Assembly: GCA_934511335.1 (NCBI GenBank)
Contig: CAKSWL010000173.1
Coordinates: 1 to 5,352, forward strand
Source of the DNA: an uncultured Cloacibacillus sp.
GTDB taxonomy: Bacteria; Synergistota; Synergistia; Synergistales; Synergistaceae
Direction: 5' to 3'
DNA length: 5,352 bases
The stretch's first letter is position 1, and each line of letters opens with the position of its first letter. The notes beneath the pieces are model-generated. The model worked only from the letters and a program-made list of their open reading frames with translations. It was not told the DNA's origin and ran no database searches. The position numbers and the translations under genes are program-made. Shown in pieces: positions 1-4,468 of this stretch.

Positions 1-66
1 GGCATGGGCAAAAAAGACTTTGCCTGGGCGAACTGCGTGCGCGCGATGCTCGGCGAGGCGGAATAA
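1..66 (+). CDS. larC: C-terminal end of a LarC-like (nickel-pincer cofactor) protein, partial
   Basis: Only the final 21 residues and a TAA stop are in the window; the gene begins upstream. The visible tail contains GMGKKDF followed by NCVRAMLGE. This resembles the 'GxGxKD...NVLRxxLGE' stretch that, from family knowledge, lies near the end of the N-terminal (LarC1) half of LarC. LarC is the CTP-dependent nickel insertase that completes the nickel-pincer cofactor of lactate racemase. In Lactobacillus, LarC1 is joined to LarC2 by a programmed ribosomal frameshift. Here neither the other forward frame checked nor the frame past the stop resembles a LarC2 beginning, and a terminator follows within about 70 bases, so this copy seems to end as LarC1. 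Identification rests on about 20 residues and is tentative. Confidence 0.45.
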   Translation, partial: GMGKKDFAWANCVRAMLGEAE

Positions 67-134
67 AAGACTCGCCGCCCTCGTAAAGAGGCCGCCGCGG
101 AGGGGGATATTTCCCCGCGCGAAGAGGAAAGGGG

Positions 135-179
135 AAGGGAGGCCGCGGGGGTTTGCGTAATCCCCGCAGCCTCCCTTTT
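135..179 (+). terminator. Intrinsic terminator between convergent genes
   Basis: The left arm (135-150, AAGGGAGGCCGCGGGG) pairs with the right arm (162-177) across an 11-nt loop. There is one mismatch (C144/A168) in an otherwise GC-rich stem of about 15 pairs, followed by TTTT (176-179). It ends the rightward LarC-like gene. It also lies just past the stop of the leftward permease, so the stem may serve both strands, although the U-tract is good only on the plus strand. Confidence 0.85.
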
Positions 180-196
180 CACGTGGGAGGGCTGAT

Positions 197-1087
197 CTAT
201 ATGAGCAGGTTTGTGAGCAGTCCGCTGATGGCGGCGAAGGCCATCGTGAAGAACAGATAGAGGATGAAGCTTTTCATACCGAGCACTATTTTGAGCGCAC
301 CGAGGTTCGTCACCTTCGTTGCGGGGCCGGTGATCATGAAGGCCGCCGCCGCGCCGAGGCTCATGCCTCTTTGCAGCCATTCGGAAAGCAGCGGCACGGT
401 TCCGCCGCCGCAAACGTAGAGCGGCACGCCCACGGTCGCCGCCATGACGACGCCGAAGCGGTTGTCCCGGCCGAAGAGCTCCGCGACCGCCGCCGAGGGG
501 AAAAGGCGCATGAAGGCCGCCGCGAGCGCGACGCCCGCGAGGAACCAGAAGCCGGTGGCGCGGATGTTGCGCAGGATATTTTTTATAAGACGCGCCGCCA
601 TTTTAGGGTCGGTGTCGCGCTCCTCCGGCTCCGTAAAACCGTCAAAGCGGAAGAAACTCCCGCCGCGGCAGAGATACCGCACGCAGAGCCCGGCCGCCGC
701 GCCGCAGAGGAAGGCGGAGATGGTCCTGACGGCGAGCGCCTCTTTTCCAAGCGCCGCGCTGTAGACCATCAGCTGAGGGTTGAGCAGAATGGAGCTCATC
801 ATGAAGGCGGCGAGCCAGTCGTCCTCCATGCCGCTCTTCGCGAGCGAGGCGGCGATCGGTATCGTGCCGTACATACAGAGCGGCGAGGCGACGCCGAGCA
901 GGCTCGCCGGTACCACGCCGAAAGCGCCGAGGCGCGTGCGCCGCATCCCGCCGAGCAGCCCGCGGATACGTCCCTTCGCAAAGACGGATATCGCCGAGCC
1001 GATGACGATGCCGAGCGCCCAAAAGGGGGCGATCTCTTTAAAGAGCGCCGTAAAATGACGGCAGAAATAGATAAGTTCTCGTTCCAT
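197..1087 (-). CDS. ArsP/UPF0718-family permease (PF03773 type)
   Basis: The 296-residue integral membrane protein has about eight hydrophobic segments (roughly 17-37, 57-80, 89-113, 118-140, 177-195, 210-240, 245-270, 275-296). It is built as two related halves around a charged loop at about 145-175. Each half carries the family's signature: SPLCMYGTIPIA then SSILLNPQL in the first, and VCGGGTVPLL then GPATKVTNL in the second. Known relatives include ArsP, which exports trivalent organoarsenicals, and the SO_0444-type Cu/Zn effluxers. Substrate here cannot be assigned: a single Cys replaces the paired Cys of many relatives in half one, and a Cys sits before the GGG turn in half two. The start is supported by GGTGA six bases upstream. 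A MerR-type promoter lies 50-75 bases upstream, which suggests induction by a metal, thiol-reactive or redox signal. No partner gene is adjacent. Confidence 0.85.
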   Translation of the reverse strand: MERELIYFCRHFTALFKEIAPFWALGIVIGSAISVFAKGRIRGLLGGMRRTRLGAFGVVPASLLGVASPLCMYGTIPIAASLAKSGMEDDWLAAFMMSSILLNPQLMVYSAALGKEALAVRTISAFLCGAAAGLCVRYLCRGGSFFRFDGFTEPEERDTDPKMAARLIKNILRNIRATGFWFLAGVALAAAFMRLFPSAAVAELFGRDNRFGVVMAATVGVPLYVCGGGTVPLLSEWLQRGMSLGAAAAFMITGPATKVTNLGALKIVLGMKSFILYLFFTMAFAAISGLLTNLLI

Positions 1088-1133
1088 TCTTTCACCGGTC
1101 CCCCCCTTTTTTCAGATCCTTGACGCTGACAGA

Positions 1134-1164
1134 ATTTTAATCCTTAGAGTTTGCTCTAAGTCAA
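1134..1164 (-). promoter_or_regulatory. MerR-type promoter/operator for the permease gene
   Basis: On the minus strand TTGACT (1159-1164) is followed by a 19-bp spacer and TAAAAT (1134-1139). The spacer is filled by a perfect inverted repeat, CTTAGAG-N4-CTCTAAG (1143-1160). A 19-bp spacer with a palindromic operator between -35 and -10 is the hallmark of promoters activated by MerR-family regulators (SoxR, CueR, ZntR, NmlR types). The predicted transcript starts about 40 bases upstream of the permease ATG. No MerR-family gene lies in the window, so the regulator would act from elsewhere. Confidence 0.75.
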
Positions 1165-1211
1165 ACGCCTCGCCCCGAAAGCAAGGCCGGCGCCGCCTCA
1201 AAGGGCCTCGT

Positions 1212-1321
1212 GCCGGTGGGACGTTTTGTCTCGGGCGCGGAGCAGCCCGCGCGGCTGGGAAAGGGCGTGCGCCTCGAAGCGGCGCCGCAGCCGGAGCGCC
1301 GGCGGATGACCGACATCCGGC
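1212..1321 (+). ncRNA. Structured rightward RNA leader, weakly cobalamin-riboswitch-like
   Basis: This very GC-rich stretch can fold as a closed unit. GCCGG (1212-1216) can pair with CCGGC (1317-1321). Inside lie the hairpins GGGAC/GTCTC (around 1218-1232) and GCGCGG/CCGCGC (around 1235-1252). Then come GGGAA (1257-1261), GCGGCGCCGC (1279-1288) and GGATGACCGAC (1304-1314). The order of GGGAA, a GCGG...CCGC element, a GGATGACC element and then a terminator recalls the B12 riboswitch core. The match is loose, however, and the usual GGTG...CC loop is not clean. There is no rightward gene downstream to control. The solid fact is the terminator just after it; the riboswitch identity is a guess. 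Confidence 0.25.
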
Positions 1322-1325
1322 GGAG

Positions 1326-1368
1326 GCCGCCCCTTTCGCGCGCATCGTGGGAGGGGCGGCTGTTTTTT
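1326..1368 (+). terminator. Rightward intrinsic terminator without an upstream gene
   Basis: A perfect 9-bp stem (GCCGCCCCT at 1326-1334 with AGGGGCGGC at 1352-1360) and a 17-nt loop are followed directly by TGTTTTTT. The U-tract exists only on the plus strand. No plus-strand coding region leads into it. It therefore implies a short rightward noncoding transcript starting between the permease promoter and here, or the expression platform of a leader RNA. Confidence 0.7.
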
Positions 1369-1817
1369 GCTCCGCGCCGGTTACCGCCGCAGTTTTTTTC
1401 GCGGCCTCATAGACGACGGCCTCCGCCCCTTCTCCCGCTTCGCTGGTCTCCTCTTGCCATGCCTTGCAGGCGATAAAAGCGGGCGCCGCAAAGAGAAGCG
1501 GCGCCGTGATGAAAAATGCCGCGAGCGATGAAATAACCGAACTTGCCCTCATTTTGCCCAGACCCCTTCTTTCTGCCGCGCGCTTCCGCCCCAAGCGGCG
1601 GTAAAATATCCCCCGGCGCGCTTTAATTTGTGTCAAATCGCGCTGACCTTTATTGATGCGCCGGCGCTCGCCGTTCGCGCGCGTCCCCGCGTTTATGCTG
1701 CCGGGCGTCATCCTCTTTGGCGCTTTTACGGCGTTTCCCGAAGCATACCTCTTCGAGCCTGCTCTAGGGCAAGCCGTGTCCCGCCCAAAATTTCCGCGAG
1801 GAATTTTTGAGAATTAC

Positions 1818-1846
1818 TTGACTTAGAGGCGGCTCTAAAGCGTAAT
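1818..1846 (+). promoter_or_regulatory. Second MerR-type promoter/operator, pointing right
   Basis: TTGACT (1818-1823) overlaps TTAGAG-N4-CTCTAA (1823-1838), the same box and the same relation to the -35 as in the permease promoter, but on the opposite strand. A -10 could be CGTAAT at 17-bp spacing or TAATCT at the MerR-typical 19-bp spacing; both are mediocre. A second inverted repeat, CGTAAT-N5-ATTACG (1841-1857), overlaps the expected start of transcription. The likely product is a rightward transcript into the palindrome region, with no recognised gene. Confidence 0.55.
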
Positions 1847-1951
1847 CTGTCATTACGGCGCTGAAAGACCGCGCGGCGTAAACCTCCGAAAGGTAAGGAC
1901 GGCCCGCGGCAAATACACGCTCCATAGAGAGGGGGTGGCGGCGGACTAGGG

Positions 1952-2077
1952 ATGTCAAACAATGGATCGTCAGAAGATGACGCACAACTTCCTCCCAGGG
2001 AACCGTCTTGGCGAAATGCTTCCGCTTCGGCAGCGCCGTTTTTTAAAGATATAGGGCAGCTGACTGACAACCTCTGA
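1952..2077 (+). CDS. Candidate 41-residue open frame of unknown function
   Basis: This is the first substantial rightward frame after the promoter at 1818. It has an acidic, polar start (MSNNGSSEDDAQ) and a short more hydrophobic end (PFFKDIGQLTDNL). A purine-rich GAGGGGGTGG lies about 13 bases upstream of the ATG, farther than ideal. The frame spans the left arm and loop of a long palindrome, so the DNA may be constrained as RNA structure and not as protein. No family is recognised and the call is weak. Confidence 0.2.
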   Translation: MSNNGSSEDDAQLPPREPSWRNASASAAPFFKDIGQLTDNL

Positions 2078-2383
2078 CTGTACGAAGGGAAGCATTTCCA
2101 AAAGACGGATGTCTGCCGGAGGACGTCCGTAAATAAAAGCGGAGACTTTGGCCCGTAAGCGATACAGTTAATAACAAATAAGACGCCGCTTAACGACAAG
2201 TGCTGCAGTTTTGATCTCGATGATTTTAGCGGCTGGCGTCGACGCACCACGACAAACAACGACAAAACGGACCACCGCTTGCAGGGATGCCCTTTCAGCC
2301 GCCCGATGCCGCTTGGAGAATATCAGGCAAAATATCTTCGGCGCAAAGGCCGTCCCCGAAAAAAAGGATCCCCGCGCGCGCCT
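1970..2383 (-). pseudogene. Possible decayed leftward coding remnant
   Basis: One minus-strand frame is open for 71 codons (2383-2171), meets a TAA at 2168-2170, then stays open for another 65 codons to a TGA at 1970-1972. No ATG is placed to start it. Parts read like ordinary protein: AAKIIEIKTAALVV before the stop, then RAKVSAFIYGRPPADIRLLE and MLPFVQSEVVSQLPYIFKK after it. An alternative reading is chance openness in GC-rich DNA. The family is not recognised. The lower half coincides with the palindrome, where part of the same peptide (RLLEMLP/RLGEMLP) is also encoded on the other strand. Confidence 0.25.
1990..2123. repeat. Long imperfect palindrome (hairpin element)
   Basis: The left arm at 2003-2033 pairs with the right arm at 2078-2108 around a 44-nt loop. 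CCGTCTT pairs with AAGACGG. After a symmetric 3-nt interruption, GAAATGCTTCC pairs with GGAAGCATTTC. CTTCG and CAG on the left then pair with CGAAG and CTG on the right. A further outer block, TCCTCC (1990-1995), pairs with GGAGGA (2118-2123). About 26 of 31 positions pair in the main stem, far beyond chance at this distance. It has no U-tract, so it is not a simple terminator. It could be a structured RNA, a MITE-like remnant or an inverted duplication. Confidence 0.65.
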
Positions 2384-2444
2384 TTAAGCGTTCTTCGGCG
2401 GCCCCCTGTCCTGGCGGGCTGCCTCTGCCGGCCCCGCGGGGACG
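2295..2444 (-). pseudogene. Possible C-terminal coding fragment downstream of the DUF1275 gene
   Basis: A 49-codon minus-strand frame bounded by TGA stops contains a protein-like tail (ERLKARAGILFFGDG, then CAEDILPDILQAASGG, stop). No ATG, GTG or TTG start occurs in it, so it cannot be translated independently by normal rules. It sits directly behind the DUF1275 stop codon. It may be what remains of a truncated gene, or chance. No family is recognised. Confidence 0.2.
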
Positions 2445-2456
2445 TCACGCCTCTCC

Positions 2457-3146
2457 CTACCGCTGTCTTTTTTTGAAAAACATCAGCAGCGCCCCGAGCA
2501 GCAGCATAAAGGCCGGAAAAAGAATCGCGCCGTCGTCATATATATAGGTGAGCCTGGAACCGATAACGACGGAAAGGGTAAAGACCATCACCGTTATGAG
2601 ATATTCAAAGCTGCGCGACACCTTTTCCAAATCCTGATCCTCGTGATAATCTATCACATATTCGACCGCCCCGCGCAGATTCATCATCGCGAGCGTCGAC
2701 GTGAAAGGCACGCCGTTCATGGAGCGGAAGGCGTCGAACTGCATCGCGCAGGCGAACGACACCATCGCGTTTGCCGCGTTATCGCCGGAATGGGGCATGA
2801 AAGAGATCAGTATCAGCACCAGCGCCTCGGCGGCGACGACGATCTGCCGCCAGTCGAGGTGTTTTAGAGAGCCGCAGCGTATCCTGATCCGCTCCGTGAT
2901 CACCGTCCCCAGTAAAAAGGCCGTCACGGGAACGAGATAGCTGATCGAGGCCGCCAGTTTGCCCTGCGCGAGGTTCACTCCCAGCAGGATGAGGTTTCCC
3001 GTCTGCGTATTCGCGAAGACGTTGCCGCGTCCGATGAACGTATAGCCGTCGAGAAAGCCGCCCGCCGCCGCGAGGATCGCCGCGAGCAGGAAAGATTCCG
3101 AGGGGGCTGCGAGGTCCAATAATTTTACCTTCGGCAGTTTTTTCAT
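2457..3146 (-). CDS. YoaK/DUF1275-family membrane protein
   Basis: The 229-residue protein has the usual length and pattern of DUF1275 (PF06912). An N-terminal membrane segment leads into AGGFLDGYTF and the diagnostic VFANTQTGNLILLG (about residues 44-57). Further membrane helices lie at about 64-84 and 101-116. A central MQFDAFRSMNGVPF block (around 136-149) follows, then two C-terminal helices (about 184-200 and 207-225) and a basic end (FFKKRQR). The family is widespread; its transport or other role is not established. GGAG sits five bases before the ATG and supports the start. It lies 183 bases downstream of azlD on the same strand, so co-transcription is possible, but the gap contains its own hairpin and may contain its own promoter. 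No good terminator follows the stop. Confidence 0.85.
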   Translation of the reverse strand: MKKLPKVKLLDLAAPSESFLLAAILAAAGGFLDGYTFIGRGNVFANTQTGNLILLGVNLAQGKLAASISYLVPVTAFLLGTVITERIRIRCGSLKHLDWRQIVVAAEALVLILISFMPHSGDNAANAMVSFACAMQFDAFRSMNGVPFTSTLAMMNLRGAVEYVIDYHEDQDLEKVSRSFEYLITVMVFTLSVVIGSRLTYIYDDGAILFPAFMLLLGALLMFFKKRQR

Positions 3147-3210
3147 ACCGTCTCCATCCTCCCGCGCCCGGCTGCCGCCGGACGTGCCGCTATACTATCG
3201 TCTTGATTCG

Positions 3211-3320
3211 GGAGGCGCATCGACGAACTTACAGACAGCCGGCTAAGTAGGAGGCCTGAAAAGTCCGTCGCCGGGGAGCGCCCCGCCCGCCGGCGTTTTT
3301 TCATAAAGCGGAGGCGCATC
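3211..3320. repeat. 11-bp direct repeat flanking a terminator segment
   Basis: GGAGGCGCATC occurs at 3211-3221 and again at 3310-3320, in the gap between azlD and the DUF1275 gene. The copies bracket about 88 bases that include a rightward terminator hairpin. This could be a target-site duplication of a small lost insertion, a pair of protein-binding sites, or coincidence. Confidence 0.35.
3269..3301 (+). terminator. Rightward terminator-like hairpin in the azlD to DUF1275 gap
   Basis: CGCCGG (3269-3274) pairs with CCGGCG (3290-3295) around a GC-rich loop that can pair further (GGGG with CCCC), followed by six T. The U-tract is on the plus strand, while both flanking genes run leftward. On the minus strand the stem is followed only by ACGGACTTTT, a poor terminator. 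It may end an antisense or small RNA, or attenuate azlCD read-through weakly. Confidence 0.6.
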
Positions 3321-3329
3321 CTCTGAAAG

Positions 3330-3638
3330 CTAGAGTATGAACTTGTCCAACACGAAGACGACGGCGCAGGAGAGGAGCGAGACCTGCAAAAGGCTGCCGC
3401 CGAACCAGGCGAGCGCGGCGGCCGCCGCGAGCGAGGCCGCCGCCGTGACGGTACTGCCGGTGGCCTCGATGATCGCGGGAAAGGTCATCACCGCAAGCGT
3501 CACGTAAGGCACGTAATAGAGAAAGGCGCGCACACGCCGGTTTTTTATCTCGCAGCGGATGACCGTCAGCGGCAGCACGCGGATGAGATAGGTGACCGCC
3601 GCCATGACTAGCAGATAGATATAGATGTTACGCGGCAT
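3330..3638 (-). CDS. azlD: AzlD-family small subunit of branched-chain amino acid exporter
   Basis: The 102-residue protein has three or four hydrophobic segments: about 4-21 (IYIYLLVMAAVTYLIRVLP), 40-60 (LYYVPYVTLAVMTFPAII), a long Ala-rich one at 63-80, and a C-terminal one ending VVFVLDKFIL. The TYLIRVLPL and YVPYVTLAVMTFPAI blocks are typical of AzlD/YgaH/BrnE (PF05437). The family pairs with AzlC to export valine, leucine, isoleucine or analogues. The ATG at 3638 lies inside the end of azlC, so the two frames overlap by 11 nt, which implies translational coupling. A longer in-frame start at 3737 is rejected because it would add an Arg/Ser-rich stretch antisense to nothing and overlap azlC by over 100 nt. 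Confidence 0.9.
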   Translation of the reverse strand: MPRNIYIYLLVMAAVTYLIRVLPLTVIRCEIKNRRVRAFLYYVPYVTLAVMTFPAIIEATGSTVTAAASLAAAAALAWFGGSLLQVSLLSCAVVFVLDKFIL

Positions 3639-4350
3639 TTGCCTGGCCTTCCTCCCGCAGCGGGAAGGCGAAGGCCGCCGCGCCGGAGATGGTGATCGTA
3701 AGGATGATCGTGCGCACTCCCGCCGAAAGCTCCGCAAAGGAGAGACGCGAGAGGGCGAAGCTCGCCGCCATGGAGATCACGATCAGCGGCCCGATGACGT
3801 AATTTTTACGCGCCGGCGGCACGATGACGGCGATGAACATGCCGAAAAGGCCGACGCTCAGCGCGGTGATCACATTCTGCGGCAGGGCGTTGCCGACGAC
3901 CACGCCGAGAAAGGTGCCGAGCGCCCAGCCGGGAGCCGCCGCCGCGACCATGCCGTAGGTGTAAAAGGGATTGAGGCGTCTGGGCTGCGCGACCGAAAGA
4001 CCGAATATCTCGTCGGTGATGTCCACTGCGAGCAGCATCCGATGGCAAAGCGGCGTCTGAGGGGATATCTTCTGGCTCATGGCGCATGACATCAGCAGAT
4101 AGCGCGCGTTCGCGACGATTATCATGACGACGACTTCAAGGTAGCCCGCGCCCGCCGCGATAAGGGAGTAGCCTGCGAATTGCCCGGCGGAGGCGTTTTG
4201 CGTCACTGCGCTGAGCAGCGCCTGGAACGGGCTGAGCCCGGCGTTCTTCGCGCCGATGCCGAGAGTGAAAGAGACGGCGATATACCCCAGCAGAATAGGT
4301 ATCGCGTCGCGCATCCCCTTTGAAAAATAATACAGATCCCTCTTTGCCAT
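3628..4350 (-). CDS. azlC: AzlC-family large subunit of branched-chain amino acid exporter
   Basis: The 240-residue polytopic membrane protein (PF03591) begins MAKRDLYYFSKGMRDAIPIL and continues into LGYIAVSFTLGIGAKNAGLS. The family-typical QNASAGQFAG, then MIIVANARYLLMSCAM and DITDEIFGLSV, follow in the right order. The C-terminal half has three more hydrophobic segments (WALGTFLGVVVG, FGMFIAVIVPPARK, IILTITISGAAAFAF). With AzlD it should form an exporter of branched-chain amino acids or toxic analogues in the cytoplasmic membrane. I chose the ATG at 4350 because GGGGGAAAGG precedes it. A GTG at 4380 would give ten extra residues. It is transcribed divergently from a LysR-type gene, its probable regulator. 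Confidence 0.92.
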   Translation of the reverse strand: MAKRDLYYFSKGMRDAIPILLGYIAVSFTLGIGAKNAGLSPFQALLSAVTQNASAGQFAGYSLIAAGAGYLEVVVMIIVANARYLLMSCAMSQKISPQTPLCHRMLLAVDITDEIFGLSVAQPRRLNPFYTYGMVAAAAPGWALGTFLGVVVGNALPQNVITALSVGLFGMFIAVIVPPARKNYVIGPLIVISMAASFALSRLSFAELSAGVRTIILTITISGAAAFAFPLREEGQANAA

Positions 4351-4400
4351 TTCCTTTCCCCCGATGTTCCTTGATTTCACTTCTATTTTTACAACTTTTA

Positions 4401-4429
4401 TTGCAAGCAGTCTAACGAATATTTATAAT
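4401..4429 (+). promoter_or_regulatory. Promoter of the LysR-type regulator gene
   Basis: TTGCAA (4401-4406), a 17-bp spacer and a perfect TATAAT (4424-4429) predict transcription starting near 4436, about 33 bases before the regulator ATG. The gap is strikingly AT-rich compared with the surrounding genes. The leftward azlC promoter probably overlaps it: TATAAA with TTAGTC 16 bp upstream on the minus strand is possible but weak. Confidence 0.7.
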
Positions 4430-4451
4430 AAATATATTAGTAAGACTAATA
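4412..4451. promoter_or_regulatory. Paired palindromes, likely LysR-type operators
   Basis: One palindrome is ATATTTAT-A-ATAAATAT (4419-4435), flanked by CTAA (4412-4415) and TTAG (4437-4440) in inverted orientation, and it covers the -10 box. A second is TATTAG-N5-CTAATA (4435-4451), which contains a T-N11-A core (TTAG-N5-CTAA, 4437-4449), the classic LysR-family box. Their place between the divergent regulator and azlC, over the regulator promoter, suggests autoregulation together with control of azlCD. Confidence 0.6.
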
Positions 4452-4468
4452 GTAAAAAGAGGTGCGCG

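Larger units (their letters stand above)
1112..1552 (-). pseudogene. Possible small membrane or secreted protein, likely frameshifted
   Basis: Starting at the ATG at 1552, with AGAAGGGG about 10 bases upstream, the first 60 or so residues look real. There is a hydrophobic segment (about residues 7-31, SSLAAFFITAPLLF then FAAPAFIAC) and then an acidic, Ala-rich helix-like stretch (EAGEGAEAVVYEAAKK). After the A6 run at 1363-1368 the same frame becomes Arg/Pro/Ala-rich and runs on through the permease promoter, which is implausible. A one-base insertion in that run would switch to a frame with a more natural tail (PETKRPTGTRPFEAAP) ending at 1161. It is either a damaged gene, a sequencing indel, or not a gene. 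No family is recognised. Confidence 0.25.

Noticed and set aside
371..1123. 250-codon plus-strand frame across the permease gene
   Set aside because: Arg/Glu/Ala-rich composition typical of antisense frames in GC-rich genes; the minus-strand permease is unambiguous.
1210..1476. 88-codon plus-strand frame over the structured RNA segment
   Set aside because: Arg/Pro-rich, and the intrinsic terminator lies inside it, so it is unlikely to be translated.
2003..2108. Retron msr/msd or CRISPR-related hairpin
   Set aside because: No reverse transcriptase, repeat array or Cas gene in the window; only the hairpin shape is suggestive.
1726..2265. 179-codon minus-strand frame starting at TTG
   Set aside because: Irregular composition (Ser/Pro runs), no ribosome-binding site, and it overruns the promoter at 1818; not supported as a gene as written.
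2279..2547. Two short plus-strand frames near the end of the DUF1275 gene
   Set aside because: Arg/Pro-rich, no clear ribosome-binding site, and partly antisense to the DUF1275 gene.
3639..3737. Longer N-terminus for azlD
   Set aside because: The extension is Arg/Ser-rich shadow sequence inside azlC; the ATG at 3638 gives the normal family start.
4364..4468. Longer N-terminus for the LysR regulator
   Set aside because: It would translate through the -35 and -10 boxes and extend past the normal LysR start.
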